From Cellulosimicrobium cellulans (GTDB lineage: Bacteria; Actinomycetota; Actinomycetes; Actinomycetales; Cellulomonadaceae), in assembly GCF_006539945.1 (NCBI RefSeq), contig NZ_BJNZ01000007.1, positions 149,940 through 213,939 on the forward strand: 64,000 bases of DNA. The letters run 5' to 3'. Shown in pieces: positions 47,286-56,635 of the stretch. Below the pieces are notes generated by a model that ran no database searches, had not been told where the DNA came from, and saw only the letters and a list, made by a program, of their open reading frames with translations. The first letter of the stretch is position 1, and every line of letters begins with the position of its first letter. The position numbers and the translations under genes are program-made.

Positions 47286-47292
47286 CTCCGGC

Positions 47293-47350
47293 ACGAGAAC
47301 GGGGTCGGCGGCCGGGTCCTCGCGGACCTGGTCGCCGACCCCGTTCTCGT
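47293..47350. terminator. Bidirectional terminator between ridA and crp
   Basis: Perfect 18-bp arms ACGAGAACGGGGTCGGCG / complement with a 22-nt loop, 7 bp after the ridA stop and 13 bp after the crp stop (convergent genes). Confidence 0.9.
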
Positions 47351-47363
47351 CGGTGACGGTCGG

Positions 47364-48041
47364 TCAGCGCGCGCGGCGCTCCAGGCGGTCCATGTCCAGC
47401 AGGACGACGGCCCGACCCTCGCGGCGCACCCAGCCGCGCGTCGCGAAGTCGGCGAGCGCCTTGTTCACGGTCTCGCGCGACGCGCCGACGAGCTGCGCGA
47501 GCTCCTCCTGCGTGAGGTCGTGCGCGACGCGGATGCCCTCGTCCGTCTCCTCGCCGAAGCGGGTCGAGAGGTCGAGCAGCGCCTTGGCGACACGGCCGGG
47601 CACGTCCGAGAAGACGAGGTCCGCGAGCGTCTCGTTGGTGCGGCGCAGGCGCCGCGCGAGGGCGTTGAGCAGGTGCTTGGCGACGCTCGGGTGCTTCTCG
47701 ATCCACTCGACGAGCTGGTCGTGCCCGAGCTCGTAGATGACGGAGTCGGCGACGGAGCTCGCGGTCGCGGTGCGGGGGCCCGGGTCGAACAGCGAGAGCT
47801 CGCCGAACATCTCGCCGGGGCCGAGGATCGACAGGAGGTTCTCGCGGCCGTCGTTGGAGCGGCGCCCCAGCTTGATCTTGCCGCTCGCGATCACGTAGAG
47901 GCGGTCGCCCGGCTCGCCCTCGCGGAACAGCACGTCTCCGCGCGAGAGCTCGATCTGCTGCATCGACTCGAAGAGGGTGCGCGTCTCGTCCGCGTCCATC
48001 GTCGCGAACAGGGGGGCGGAGAGCACAACGTCGTCGTCCAC
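47364..48041 (-). CDS. crp: Crp/Fnr family regulator (GlxR/Crp type)
   Basis: 225 aa. N-terminal cyclic-nucleotide domain with the phosphate-binding cassette [20 protein letters not shown], which has the Glu and Arg needed for cAMP, then a C-helix and winged helix with recognition helix [20 protein letters not shown]. It fits the global cAMP regulator of actinobacteria. Starts at GTG 48041; TAGGAC lies 7 nt upstream on the minus strand. Divergent to nth, the usual genome neighbour. Confidence 0.93.
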   Translation of the reverse strand: MDDDVVLSAPLFATMDADETRTLFESMQQIELSRGDVLFREGEPGDRLYVIASGKIKLGRRSNDGRENLLSILGPGEMFGELSLFDPGPRTATASSVADSVIYELGHDQLVEWIEKHPSVAKHLLNALARRLRRTNETLADLVFSDVPGRVAKALLDLSTRFGEETDEGIRVAHDLTQEELAQLVGASRETVNKALADFATRGWVRREGRAVVLLDMDRLERRAR

Positions 48042-48126
48042 GCGGGGTGTCCTATCGTCTCGTCCTCGGAAATGTTCCAGGACAAGTCTGCCCTACGGCC
48101 GCAACTCGGGTGTCGGGGGCGGCGGC

Positions 48127-48132
48127 TACGGT
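48127..48132 (+). promoter_or_regulatory. -10 element of nth (leaderless)
   Basis: TACGGT, 6 nt before GTG 48139. Confidence 0.55.
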
Positions 48133-48138
48133 GGGTCC

Positions 48139-48864
48139 GTGACCACCACGGAGCAGGCCCGCACGGGGGCGCCGGAGCCCGAGTCGCACCTCGCCCTGGT
48201 CCGGCGCGCGCGCCGGACCAACCGCGAGCTGGCCGTCACCTATCCGGACGCTCGCTGCGAGCTGGACTTCACGACGCCGCTCGAGCTGCTGATCGCGACG
48301 GTCCTGTCCGCGCAGACGACGGACAAGCGCGTGAACCTCACGACCCCTGCGCTGTTCGCGCGCTACCCGGACGCCGCGGCCTACGCGGGTGCCGACCGGG
48401 GGGAGCTCGAGGAGCTGCTGCGGCCCACGGGCTTCTTCCGGGCCAAGGCGCAGTCGGTCATCGGGATCGGTCAGGCGCTCGTCGAGCGGTTCGACGGCGA
48501 GGTGCCGGGCCGCCTGAAGGATCTCGTGACCCTGCCGGGCGTCGGTCGCAAGACGGCGAACGTCGTGCTCGGCAACGCGTTCGGCGTGCCGGGGCTCACC
48601 GTGGACACCCACTTCGGCCGCCTCGTGCGCCGCCTCGCGTGGACCACCGAGGAGGACCCGGTCAAGGTCGAGCAGGTCGTCGGCGGGCTCGTCGAGAAGT
48701 CCGAGTGGACGATGCTCTCGCACCGGCTGATCTTCCACGGGCGCCGGGTGTGCTTCGCCCGCAAGCCCGCGTGCGGTGCCTGCACGATCGCCCGGTGGTG
48801 CCCGTCCTTCGGCGTCGGCGAGGTCGACCCGGTCAAGGCGGCGAAGCTCGTCAAGACGAGCTGA
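48139..48864 (+). CDS. nth: Endonuclease III (DNA glycosylase/AP lyase)
   Basis: Base-excision repair of oxidised pyrimidines. 241 aa. Helix-hairpin-helix with catalytic Lys in [17 protein letters not shown], catalytic Asp in [11 protein letters not shown], and a C-terminal 4Fe-4S site with the exact C-x6-C-x2-C-x5-C spacing ([17 protein letters not shown]). GTG 48139 is shown; a longer frame from 47977 would overlap crp and is not needed. Ends 3 bp from the convergent hydrolase gene. Confidence 0.95.
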   Translation: MTTTEQARTGAPEPESHLALVRRARRTNRELAVTYPDARCELDFTTPLELLIATVLSAQTTDKRVNLTTPALFARYPDAAAYAGADRGELEELLRPTGFFRAKAQSVIGIGQALVERFDGEVPGRLKDLVTLPGVGRKTANVVLGNAFGVPGLTVDTHFGRLVRRLAWTTEEDPVKVEQVVGGLVEKSEWTMLSHRLIFHGRRVCFARKPACGACTIARWCPSFGVGEVDPVKAAKLVKTS

Positions 48865-48867
48865 GGG

Positions 48868-49818
48868 TCAGCGCTCGCGCTCGGCCCGGACGGTCGTCGG
48901 GAGCCAGTCCAGCAGCAGGTCCGTCACGGCGTCGGGCGCCTCCTCGGGGAGGAAGTGGCCGACGCCGTCCACGACCTCGAAGCGGAAGTCGCGGGCCAGC
49001 GCGGCACCGTCGGCGTCGGCGAGGTCACGACGCACGAGCCCGTCCTTCTCGGCATGGACCTGGAGCGCGGGGACGTCGACCGGGCGACGGAGCGCGGCGA
49101 GGAAGCGGCGGCCGTCGGGGCGGGGCGTCGACCGCACGGCCCAGCGCAGCGACTCCATCGCGGTGTGCGCCGCGAAGGGGATGCGCATGACGGTGCGGTA
49201 GGTCTCGACGACGTCGGGCGCGAAGGGCGCCGCCGCACCGGTCGCGAGCACGTCGCCCACGAGGTCGCCGCGGACGAGGGCCCGCTCGGGCAGGGTCGGC
49301 ACCTGGTAGAACGCGAGCTGCCGCAGCGCGGCAGGCGTGAGGAGGCGACGCGCGGAGGTGTGCATCCGCGCGGGGTGCGGGGCGGAGAACGCGGCGACGC
49401 CGGCCGTGACGGCGGGCTGGAGCGCGGCCACCGCCCAGGCGAGGCTGCCGCCCGTGCCGTGTCCCACGACGACGGCGCGCCCGGACCCGAGCGAGCGCAC
49501 GACCCCGGCGATGTCGCGCGTGCGGGTCGGGGCGTCGTAGCCGATCGGCGGCTTGTCGGAGGCGCCGACGCCCCGGATGTCCATCGCGGCGACGCGGTAG
49601 CCCGCGGCGGCGAGCGGCTCGATCTGGTGGCGCCAGGCCCACCAGAACTGCGGGAACGAGTGCAGCAGGACGACGAGGGGCGGTCCCGGGTCGCGCACGC
49701 CGCGGTCCTCGGGACCCGCGAGCGCGACGTGGAACCGCGCACCGTTGGCCGGGACGAGCTCGTGGCGCCACGGGCCGTCGGGCAGGGCGGACGTGAAGTC
49801 GGAGGGGTCGGGCGTCAC
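48868..49818 (-). CDS. Alpha/beta hydrolase (epoxide hydrolase-like)
   Basis: 316 aa: oxyanion motif [20 protein letters not shown], and nucleophile elbow [14 protein letters not shown], where Gly-x-Gly-Thr-Gly has no Ser or Asp at the nucleophile position, His at [10 protein letters not shown]. So it has the epoxide-hydrolase/haloperoxidase frame but an unusual, possibly inactive elbow. GTG at 49818 overlaps the glnR stop, and TAGGTT lies 7 nt upstream, so it may also have its own leaderless transcript. Confidence 0.85.
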   Translation of the reverse strand: MTPDPSDFTSALPDGPWRHELVPANGARFHVALAGPEDRGVRDPGPPLVVLLHSFPQFWWAWRHQIEPLAAAGYRVAAMDIRGVGASDKPPIGYDAPTRTRDIAGVVRSLGSGRAVVVGHGTGGSLAWAVAALQPAVTAGVAAFSAPHPARMHTSARRLLTPAALRQLAFYQVPTLPERALVRGDLVGDVLATGAAAPFAPDVVETYRTVMRIPFAAHTAMESLRWAVRSTPRPDGRRFLAALRRPVDVPALQVHAEKDGLVRRDLADADGAALARDFRFEVVDGVGHFLPEEAPDAVTDLLLDWLPTTVRAERER

Positions 49819-50585
49819 CCGGACGAACCTACCGGGGTCCCGGGGCCGCCGTCGGCCGACGAGCCCGCGGCGTCCGTCACGGGGGCGTCGGCGCCCTCGG
49901 CGGGACGGCGGTCCTTGGGCGGGTCGAACCGGTACCCCACGTTGCGCACGGTCCCGATGAGCTGCTCGTGCTCGGGGCCGAGCTTGGCGCGCAGGCGTCG
50001 GACGTGGACGTCGACCGTGCGGGTGCCGCCGTAGTAGTCGTAGCCCCAGACCTCCTGGAGGAGCTGGGCGCGCGTGAAGACGCGGCCGGGGTGCTGCACC
50101 AGGTACTTGAGGAGCTCGAACTCCTTGTACGTGAGGTCGATGGGGCGGCCGCGCAGCCGGGCCGTGTACCCGCTCGCGTCGATCGCGAGCTCGCCCGCCG
50201 CGATCTCCTGCGGCCCGTCCTCGGCGGGCCCGCGCGCGGACCGCTCGATGACGAGGCGCAGCCGCGCCTCGACCTCCGCGGGGCCCGCCCCCTCGAGAAG
50301 GAGGTCGTCCGCGCCCCACTCGGCCGTGACGACGGTCAGCCCACCCTCGGTGAGGACGAGCACGAGCGGGACGGTCAGGCCGGTCGCGTGCAGGAGGCGG
50401 CACGTGGTGCGGGCCGCGACGAGGTCGCGCCGCGCGTCGAGCAGCACGACGTCGGAGTCGGGTGCGTCCACGAGCGCCGAGGGCTCCATGGGCAGGACCC
50501 GGATGCGGTGCGAGAGCAGGCCGAGCGCGGGCAGCACCTCGACGGAACCGCCTGTCGCGGGGGTGAGGATGAGCAGGTCCGCCAT
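49815..50585 (-). CDS. glnR: Nitrogen regulator GlnR (atypical orphan OmpR-type response regulator)
   Basis: 256 aa. Receiver-like domain (about 1-110: [44 protein letters not shown]) with only one of the acidic pocket residues and no invariant Lys, so it is not expected to be phosphorylated; then an OmpR winged helix (about 135-230) with [20 protein letters not shown] and [20 protein letters not shown], near-identical to Streptomyces GlnR. Global regulator of nitrogen assimilation. The C-terminal 30 residues are disordered. ATG at 50585 with AAGGAGG in front. Confidence 0.93.
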   Translation of the reverse strand: MADLLILTPATGGSVEVLPALGLLSHRIRVLPMEPSALVDAPDSDVVLLDARRDLVAARTTCRLLHATGLTVPLVLVLTEGGLTVVTAEWGADDLLLEGAGPAEVEARLRLVIERSARGPAEDGPQEIAAGELAIDASGYTARLRGRPIDLTYKEFELLKYLVQHPGRVFTRAQLLQEVWGYDYYGGTRTVDVHVRRLRAKLGPEHEQLIGTVRNVGYRFDPPKDRRPAEGADAPVTDAAGSSADGGPGTPVGSSG

Positions 50586-50864
50586 CCGGCACCTCCTTCC
50601 GGGTCGCGGGGCGCGGGGGCGCCCCCGGGCGTCGACGCGTGGCGACCGGGCCGGGACGTACCTCTGCGGGGCTCGCCACGTCATCGGCCACGTTCTCGGT
50701 CCGTGGATGGTTACCGTATCGCGTGCCGGCCGTGCAGACGGCGAACGTCTCACGGGCGCGCGTGCCGGGGCCGGTAGGCGGTCCGGCGGGAGACTCTGCG
50801 ACACTCTGAGGCGTGCTGCACGACCCGACGCCCTCCCGCGACCCCCGAACGGGGCGCTGACCGC

Positions 50865-51599
50865 GTGGACCTCTCGACCCGGGCCGTCGTCACGGCGTGC
50901 CTCGCCGCGGGCATCGCCGTCGCCGCGTTCTTCGGCCCGCTCCCGCTCGCCGTGGCGTCGGGGGCCCTGGCGCTGATCGTCGCGATCGGGTGGCCGCGCC
51001 TGCTCGACATCCCCGTCCACGGCGGCACGCGCGTCGTCATCGCCCTCGCCGGGCTCGGCGCCGTCGGCGCGACGGCCGCGACGCACGGCGAGCCCGCGCT
51101 CCGCCACCTGCCCGTGGTGCTCGCCCTCGCCGTCGTGCTCGCCTTCGTGGCCGAGCTCCTGCGGCGCGACGGGCGTCCGCGACTGGTCGAGTCGCTCATC
51201 GGGACGGTGAGCGGGATCGTCGTCGCGACGTCGTGCGCGGGCTGGATCGCGACGGGCCGCACCGACGCGGGCGAGTCCCTCGTCGTGACGTGCGCGGTGG
51301 CGCTGGCCGTGGCCTCGGCGGTCTCCGCGCTGCCGCTCGGCGGGTGGACGAACGCCGCGCTCACCCTGGGCCTCGCGGTCGCCGCGGGCGGGGCCGTCGG
51401 GTACGTCATGCCGGACCTCGACCTGCTGAGCGGCGTCTGGTCCGGCGTCGTCGCGGGCCTGCTCGTCGCGTCGCTCCACGCGCTGTTCGACCAGCTCCCG
51501 GAGCTGCGGGGCCGCATCGGCGCGTTCTCCGCGACGGCGCTCCCGGTCGCCGTCGGCGGGACGCTGATCTTCGTCGTCGGGCGGGTGATCGTGGGATGA
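50865..51599 (+). CDS. Uncharacterised multi-pass membrane protein
   Basis: 244 aa, about seven or eight hydrophobic segments, with a short polar break around [12 protein letters not shown] recognise no family. GTG at 50865 is the first start with a plausible N-terminal helix ([17 protein letters not shown]). Its stop overlaps the start of a membrane-anchored thioredoxin gene (ATGA), so they share an operon with the DUF4395 gene; a thiol or sulfur-related role is only guilt by association. The 279-bp gap before it carries the divergent glnR promoter region. Confidence 0.75.
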   Translation: MDLSTRAVVTACLAAGIAVAAFFGPLPLAVASGALALIVAIGWPRLLDIPVHGGTRVVIALAGLGAVGATAATHGEPALRHLPVVLALAVVLAFVAELLRRDGRPRLVESLIGTVSGIVVATSCAGWIATGRTDAGESLVVTCAVALAVASAVSALPLGGWTNAALTLGLAVAAGGAVGYVMPDLDLLSGVWSGVVAGLLVASLHALFDQLPELRGRIGAFSATALPVAVGGTLIFVVGRVIVG

Positions 51600-52078
51600 C
51601 GCCGTCCGCGCTGCCCGCCGTCGTCCTCGGGGCGATCCTTCTCGCGACGCTCGCGCTCGGCGTGTGGTGGCAGCGGCGTCAGGGGGTCGTGCGGACGGCG
51701 CGCCCGACGTCGCCCCGATCTTCGGCGAACCCCGGCGCTGCGCCCTTCGACTGGCCCGCGCACGGCGTCGCGCTCGGAGCCCGTCGGACGTTCGTCCAGT
51801 TCTCCGCGGAGCTGTGCGCCCCGTGCCGGGCGACGGCGCGCGTCCTCGGTGAGGTGACCGCGACGCACGACGACGTGACGCATCGTGAGATGGACGTCGA
51901 CGACCACCTCGACCTGGTGCGAGCATTCGGCATACTGCGCACGCCGACCGTCCTCGTGCTCGACGCGGAGGGCCGGGAGGTCGCTCGCGCGAGCGGGGGG
52001 ATGAACCGGGCCCAGGCGCTCGCGGCGCTCGCCGTCGCGGACCCGGGCCCCGTCCCCGCGAGCGTGCGCGATGCCTGA
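51596..52078 (+). CDS. Membrane-anchored thioredoxin-fold protein
   Basis: 160 aa. N-terminal membrane helix ([20 protein letters not shown]), linker, then thioredoxin fold with active site [13 protein letters not shown], and cis-Pro in [12 protein letters not shown]. Faces outside or inside depending on topology; the positive residues after the helix (QRRQ) suggest the thioredoxin domain could be cytoplasmic. Overlaps both neighbours (4 and 8 nt). Confidence 0.88.
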   Translation: MTPSALPAVVLGAILLATLALGVWWQRRQGVVRTARPTSPRSSANPGAAPFDWPAHGVALGARRTFVQFSAELCAPCRATARVLGEVTATHDDVTHREMDVDDHLDLVRAFGILRTPTVLVLDAEGREVARASGGMNRAQALAALAVADPGPVPASVRDA

Positions 52079-52598
52079 CCGCGCCGTCCCCGACGGCCAG
52101 AACCCGAGGGAGTTCGCGATGAGCGACCAGGCCGGCCGTGGGGGCCCCGCGACCGAACCTCCGGCGGCGCCCGCCGGCATCGACCCGCGCGGCCCGCGCG
52201 CGGGGGCCGGCATCACGGCGCTGCTGCTCGCGGTCGTGATCCTCCTGTGGACGTCGCCCGCCGCGCTCGTGCTGCTCGCGGTCGTCGCGGCGAGCTTCCT
52301 GGTCGGTGCCGTCCGGGGCGCGCAGGGCACGTGGCAGGCCTGGGTCTACCGGACGGTGGTCCTCCCGCGCATCGGCCCGACGGCGGAGCGCGAGGATCCC
52401 CGGCCACCGCGGTTCGCGCAGGCGGTCGGCCTCGTCATCACCGGTGCGGGGGTCGTGCTGGGGCTGCTGGGCGTCGACGTCGCCGTGCCGGCCGCGGCGG
52501 CGCTCGCGCTCGTGGCGGCCGTCCTCAACGCGGCGTTCGGCCTGTGCCTGGGCTGCGAGCTGTACCTGCTGCTGCGCCGGGTCGCGCCCGCGCGCTGA
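52071..52598 (+). CDS. DUF4395 membrane protein
   Basis: 175 aa (a shorter start at 52119, MSDQAGRGG, is possible). The family core has hydrophobic helices and the conserved end [15 protein letters not shown] with a Cys-Gly-Cys motif, plus [23 protein letters not shown]4395 genes commonly follow a thioredoxin gene, as here, which suggests a membrane thiol-transfer pair. Function not known. Confidence 0.88.
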   Translation: MPDRAVPDGQNPREFAMSDQAGRGGPATEPPAAPAGIDPRGPRAGAGITALLLAVVILLWTSPAALVLLAVVAASFLVGAVRGAQGTWQAWVYRTVVLPRIGPTAEREDPRPPRFAQAVGLVITGAGVVLGLLGVDVAVPAAAALALVAAVLNAAFGLCLGCELYLLLRRVAPAR

Positions 52599-52631
52599 CG
52601 CACCTCGAACCGCCGTGGTCAGCAGCCCGGG

Positions 52632-53027
52632 TCAGTAGACGAGGGCCTGCGCGCCGTCGCGCAGCGCCTCCTCGACGAACACCGCGGCGCCCGCGATGCG
52701 CACGCCGGGCAGCACGTCGTCGGCCGTGATGCCGCGGCGTGCTGCGCACTGCGTGCAGACGGTGAGGGTGCCGGCGGCGAGCACGGCGTCGAGCAGGTCG
52801 GGCAGCGGGGCCGCGTGCTCGAGCTCCAGCTCGGCGGCGCGCCCCGGGAGCCCGAACCATGCGGCCTCCCCGGTGAGCCACACGCTCACCTCGACGCCCG
52901 CGGCGACGGCCGCGGCGGCGACCGTGAACGCCTGGTTGGCGGCCTCGGGGCGGTCGAGCCCTGACGTGGCCTTGACGACGAGCGAGCGCTGGCGGAGGGC
53001 CGCGGGGAGCGGCGCGGTGTCGGTCAC
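52632..53027 (-). CDS. DsrE family protein
   Basis: 131 aa cytoplasmic protein of the DsrE/DsrF sulfur-relay fold: LVVKATSGLDRPEAANQAFT at the start, VSVWLTGEAAWF, and the cysteine pair in TVCTQCAARRGI that could carry persulfide. GTG at 53027 comes 7 nt after TACGCT on the minus strand. Convergent with the thioredoxin/DUF4395 group, which again points to sulfur transfer. Confidence 0.85.
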   Translation of the reverse strand: MTDTAPLPAALRQRSLVVKATSGLDRPEAANQAFTVAAAAVAAGVEVSVWLTGEAAWFGLPGRAAELELEHAAPLPDLLDAVLAAGTLTVCTQCAARRGITADDVLPGVRIAGAAVFVEEALRDGAQALVY

Positions 53028-53094
53028 GCGGCCGAGCGTAGCCCTCCGCCGGGAGCGGCTCCCGGGCCGCGACGTGGCGCGCGCGACCGGCCGG

Positions 53095-53100
53095 TAGGAT
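53095..53100 (+). promoter_or_regulatory. -10 element of the small membrane protein gene
   Basis: TAGGAT, 7 nt before the ATG at 53108. Confidence 0.55.
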
Positions 53101-53107
53101 CGGGCGC

Positions 53108-53221
53108 ATGAGTCCGCACACTCTCGAGCTGATCTTCCTCGGCCTGCTCCTCGCGGCGACGGTCACCATCACGTGGTTCGCGGGGTACGTCGTCTACAAG
53201 CTCTACAAGGGCCAGCGCTGA
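53108..53221 (+). CDS. Small membrane protein (37 aa)
   Basis: ATG frame of 37 codons: a short polar start (MSPHTLE), one hydrophobic helix (LIFLGLLLAATVTITWFAGY) and a basic end (KLYKGQR). A good -10 lies exactly 7 nt upstream, and the frame is followed by the nitrobindin-like gene 67 bp later. Too short for routine gene calling. No function known; the helix-plus-basic-tail form is usual for small membrane regulators. Confidence 0.65.
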   Translation: MSPHTLELIFLGLLLAATVTITWFAGYVVYKLYKGQR

Positions 53222-53288
53222 CGCTGCCGTGCGGGGCCCTGCCCCGCGTGTGCCCGTCGCCCCGCCCGACTCCGAGAGGTGGTCGCTG

Positions 53289-53885
53289 ATGCCGTTCGAG
53301 TTCCCCGAGGGCCTCGCGCCCGAGGTCTACCCGCTCGCCTGGCTCGTCGGGAGCTGGCGCGGCGAGGGGGTCGTCAAGTACCCGGGCATCGAGGAGACGC
53401 CGTTCGTCCACGACGTCGTGTTCGACCACGACGGCGGCCCGTACCTGCGCTACGAGTCGACGCTGCGCGTCCTCGAGGCCGAGGTCCCCGAGACCGTCCC
53501 GGACGAGGGTGCCTGGCCCGAGCGTGACGGCGCGACGCTGGACGCCGCGGCCGCCGACGCGCCCGTGTGGTCCACCGAGACGGGCTACTGGCGCGTCTCG
53601 ACGGACCGGCCCGACGGGCTCGAGGACGACCGCCACCCGCTCGAGGTGCTGATCGCCGACCCGGCGGGCCGCGTGTCCGTGTACCTCGGCGCGGTCGGCA
53701 ACGGCCGGGTCGACCTGGCGAGCGACCTCATCGCGCGCACGTCCACCGCGTCGGAGGTCACCGCCTCGAAGCGGCTCTACGGGTTCGTCGAGGGCCAGCT
53801 CCTGTGGGTGTGGGAATTGGCGGCCTTCGGCGAACCGTTGCAGTCGTACGCGTCCGCGAAGCTGACCCGGCGCCCGTCGGCCTGA
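53289..53885 (+). CDS. Nitrobindin-like (FABP/THAP4) beta-barrel protein lacking the heme His
   Basis: 198 aa. The family signature GxWxGxG is present (LVGSWRGEGVVKYPG), as is the beta-barrel pattern (FVHDVVFDHDGGPYLRYES, TETGYWRVS). At the C-terminal strand where nitrobindins have PLxxH, with His as heme ligand, the sequence is EPLQSYASAKL, so the ligand is Tyr or absent. About 30 extra residues (VPETVPDEGAWPERDGATLD) are inserted mid-barrel. Heme binding is therefore doubtful. ATG at 53289 has GAGAGG upstream. Followed by the YgfZ gene. Confidence 0.82.
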   Translation: MPFEFPEGLAPEVYPLAWLVGSWRGEGVVKYPGIEETPFVHDVVFDHDGGPYLRYESTLRVLEAEVPETVPDEGAWPERDGATLDAAAADAPVWSTETGYWRVSTDRPDGLEDDRHPLEVLIADPAGRVSVYLGAVGNGRVDLASDLIARTSTASEVTASKRLYGFVEGQLLWVWELAAFGEPLQSYASAKLTRRPSA

Positions 53886-53943
53886 CCGGCGGCCCCGGGG
53901 ACACGCCGGCAGGCCCGGACGTGCCGACGAAGGAGGACCACCC

Positions 53944-55086
53944 GTGACCACCGGCTACACCAGCCCGCTCCTGTCGCGCCACGGCGCGGTGCCCGCGACC
54001 GGCCCCGACGAGGGCGTCGCCTGGCACTACGGCGACCCGACCGGGGAGCAGCGCGCCCTGCGCACGGGCGGCGCCGTCGTCGACCAGTCGCACCTGGGCG
54101 TCGTCACGGTCACGGGCCCGGATCGGCTGAGCTGGCTGCACTCCATCACGTCGCAGGACCTGACGAACCTCGCCCCGCGGACGTCGACCGAGCTGCTCGT
54201 GCTCTCCCCGCAGGGGCACGTCGAGCACGCGGCGTCCGTCGTCGACGACGGGGAGACGACGTGGCTCGTCACCGAGCGCTCGCACGCCGCCGACCTCGCC
54301 GCGTGGCTCGACCGCATGAAGTTCATGCTCCGCGTGGAGATCGCCGACGCGACCGACGACTGGGCGGCGCTCGGCGAGCCCGTGGACGCGGAGGGTGCGG
54401 AGGGCGAGCCGGTCACGTGGCGCGACCCGTGGCCGCGTGTCACGGGCGGGGGCACGCGCTACGGCCCGCCCGAGGCCGAGCACCCGGGCATGGAGCGTCC
54501 CTGGCGGCTCGTGCTCGTCCCGCGGGCCGAGCTGTCCGACGCCGTCGCGGCGCGCGAGGCGGCCGGGTGGCGGCTCGTCGGCACGTGGGCGAGCGAGGCG
54601 GCGCGCGTCGAGGCGTGGCGGCCGCGGCTCGCCACGGAGATCGACCACCGGTCCATCCCGCACGAGACCGACTGGCTGCGCACCTCCGTCCACCTGCACA
54701 AGGGCTGCTACCGGGGCCAGGAGACGATCGCGCGCGTCCACAACCTCGGCCGCCCGCCGCGCAGGGTCGTCATGCTGCACCTCGACGGCTCCGGGCACCT
54801 GCTGCCCGCGCCGGGCGCGGAGGTCACGCTCGACGGCCGCGCCGTCGGCGCGGTGACGTCGGTCGCGCGCCACCACGAGCTCGGTCCGATCGCGCTGGCG
54901 GTCCTCAAGCGCAGCGTCCCCGAGGACGCCGAGCTCCTCGTCGACTGCGACGGCGGGGCGATCTCCGCGGCGCAGGAGGTCGTGGTGCCGGGCGAGGGCG
55001 TCTCCGTCGACCGCCCCGCCCCGCGCGGCCCCGTCGGACGGGGGATCACGCCCCGCGGCGAGGGCGCGCCCACGAGCATGCTGTGA
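53944..55086 (+). CDS. ygfZ: YgfZ/GcvT-like folate-binding protein
   Basis: 380 aa. GcvT-fold with the YgfZ signature KGCYRGQETIARV (Cys about residue 257) and N-terminal DQSHLGVVTVTGPDRLSWLH. In Escherichia coli YgfZ helps assemble or repair Fe-S proteins with tetrahydrofolate. A strong AAGGAGG precedes the GTG. The C-terminal 40 residues are Gly/Pro/Arg-rich. Its stop overlaps the next GTG (GTGA). Confidence 0.92.
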   Translation: MTTGYTSPLLSRHGAVPATGPDEGVAWHYGDPTGEQRALRTGGAVVDQSHLGVVTVTGPDRLSWLHSITSQDLTNLAPRTSTELLVLSPQGHVEHAASVVDDGETTWLVTERSHAADLAAWLDRMKFMLRVEIADATDDWAALGEPVDAEGAEGEPVTWRDPWPRVTGGGTRYGPPEAEHPGMERPWRLVLVPRAELSDAVAAREAAGWRLVGTWASEAARVEAWRPRLATEIDHRSIPHETDWLRTSVHLHKGCYRGQETIARVHNLGRPPRRVVMLHLDGSGHLLPAPGAEVTLDGRAVGAVTSVARHHELGPIALAVLKRSVPEDAELLVDCDGGAISAAQEVVVPGEGVSVDRPAPRGPVGRGITPRGEGAPTSML

Positions 55087-56231
55087 GCCGGGGGCCGGCG
55101 TCGCGCGAGGACCCCGGTCCCGGCGCGGTCGACGTCGCCCGGACCGCGTGGCGCCTGCTCCTCCTGCGGGCGCGGGTCCGGCAGGGCGCGTCGCGCGTCC
55201 GCGTCGCGCTGTGGCCCATCCTCCAGGCGTCGGCCGCCGCGGGCCTCGCGTTCGGCATCGCCCGGTACGGGCTCGGGCACACGGCGCCGTTCTTCGCGCC
55301 CGTCTCCGCGTGGATCTGCCTCGGGTTCAGCCAGGACCGCCAGCTCCGGCGCGTGCTCGAGCTCGCGGTCGGCGTCGCGATCGGCGTGGGGCTCGGCGAC
55401 CTCGTGGTCCACGCGATCGGGTCGGGATGGTGGCAGGTCGCCGTCGTGCTCGCCGTCTCCGCGCTCGCGGCGCGCTTCATCGACCGCGGCGCGATGCTCA
55501 CGACGCAGGCCGGCGTCCAGGCGATCGTGATCGTGGGTCTCCCGGCCGCGCAGGCGGGCGGACCCCTGGGACGGTGGACGGACGCGCTCGTCGGCGGCGC
55601 CGTCGCGCTCGCGGTCGCGGCGCTCACACCGGGCGACCCGCGACGTCGGCCCCGGCTCCTGGGGTCCGAGGCGACGACGGAGCTCGCCGGCGTGCTCGAC
55701 GTCCTCGCGCGAGGGCTGCGCACCCGCGACCGCGCCGACCTCGACGCGGCGCTCGTCAAGGGCCGCGCCTCGGAGGGCGCGCTCGAGGAGTGGCAGTCGT
55801 CCGCGTCGTCGGCACGCGAGCTCGCGCGTGTGAGCGCGGCGGGGCTGCGGCACCGGGACGAGCTCGGCGGGCTCGAGCGCCAGGCGGTCCTCGTGGACCG
55901 GGCGATGCGCAGCGTGCGCGTGCTGGCGCGGCGCGCGATGCCGGTCGCGAGCGGCCCGGACGAGCGGGAGCTCGGCGGTGTCGCGGACCTCGTCGCACGG
56001 TTCGGCGCGGGCGTGCACGTGCTCGCGGAGGCGGTCGGCGCCGGGCGCGACCCGGCGGTGGCGCGCGAGGTCCTGCTCGAGGTCGCGCACGGCGCGGACC
56101 CGCACGCCCTCGGTGACGGCGACTGGCAGGTGCAGTCGCTCGTCATGCTGGTGCGGTCACCGATCGTGGACCTTCTCGAGGCGGCCGGGGCGTCGCCGGA
56201 GCAGGCGCGCGACGCCCTCCCCGAGCTCTGA
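55083..56231 (+). CDS. FUSC family membrane protein (aromatic acid exporter-like)
   Basis: 382 aa. N-terminal half has about six membrane helices (LQASAAAGLAFGIARYGLGH, APFFAPVSAWICLGFSQDRQ are family-like); the C-terminal half (about 190-380) is a long helical cytoplasmic domain. FUSC relatives export aromatic carboxylates or fusaric acid; the substrate here is unknown. GTG overlaps the YgfZ stop (GTGA). Confidence 0.85.
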   Translation: MSRGPASREDPGPGAVDVARTAWRLLLLRARVRQGASRVRVALWPILQASAAAGLAFGIARYGLGHTAPFFAPVSAWICLGFSQDRQLRRVLELAVGVAIGVGLGDLVVHAIGSGWWQVAVVLAVSALAARFIDRGAMLTTQAGVQAIVIVGLPAAQAGGPLGRWTDALVGGAVALAVAALTPGDPRRRPRLLGSEATTELAGVLDVLARGLRTRDRADLDAALVKGRASEGALEEWQSSASSARELARVSAAGLRHRDELGGLERQAVLVDRAMRSVRVLARRAMPVASGPDERELGGVADLVARFGAGVHVLAEAVGAGRDPAVAREVLLEVAHGADPHALGDGDWQVQSLVMLVRSPIVDLLEAAGASPEQARDALPEL

Positions 56232-56298
56232 GCGGGCGATCCTGGCCTGTTGGGCGAACCGGACGATCTTCACCCTGCACAGCAGAGCCCCGGGCCGG

Positions 56299-56304
56299 TA
56301 CCGT
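56299..56304 (+). promoter_or_regulatory. -10 element of the VapB-VapC pair
   Basis: TACCGT, 6 nt before the ATG at 56311 (leaderless). Confidence 0.55.
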
Positions 56305-56310
56305 CGGGGC

Positions 56311-56628
56311 ATGGAGGTCCCCGTCAGCGCCCTGCGTGCCGAGCTCAAGTCATGGATCGAGCGGGCCAGGGAGGGGGAGGAGGTCGTCATCACCGAGCGC
56401 GGCGTCCCGGTCGCCCGGCTGACCGGCGTCGCGACGGCCGACCTCGTCACCGAGCTCGTGCGCGACGGCGTGCTGGTCCCCGCGGCGGGTGAGCGCCCGG
56501 TCCACGTGGTGCCCGGCGGGGACGTCGACGCGCGGCCCGCGAACCCGGACGGCGCGCGACCCCTCGACGGCGCCCGGTCCGCCCGTGGGGGCGGCGTGGC
56601 GGCGCTCGTGCGCCGGATCCGGCGCTGA
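56311..56628 (+). CDS. vapB: Type II antitoxin, Phd/YefM family (VapB)
   Basis: 105 aa. N-terminal Phd/YefM fold (MEVPVSALRAELKSWIERAR, VVITERGVPVARLTG) for DNA binding and dimerisation; disordered Gly/Arg/Asp-rich C-terminus that would wrap the toxin. Followed 7 bp later by the PIN-domain gene. It should neutralise the toxin and repress the pair. Confidence 0.88.
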   Translation: MEVPVSALRAELKSWIERAREGEEVVITERGVPVARLTGVATADLVTELVRDGVLVPAAGERPVHVVPGGDVDARPANPDGARPLDGARSARGGGVAALVRRIRR

Positions 56629-56635
56629 GGCCCCG

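Noticed and set aside
50813..50860. 16-codon frame before the membrane protein gene
   Set aside because: Short, no ribosome site, no biased residues; nothing to separate it from chance.
50586..50864. GlnR self-binding box upstream of glnR
   Set aside because: GTTAC is present near 50710 but no second half-site with proper spacing.
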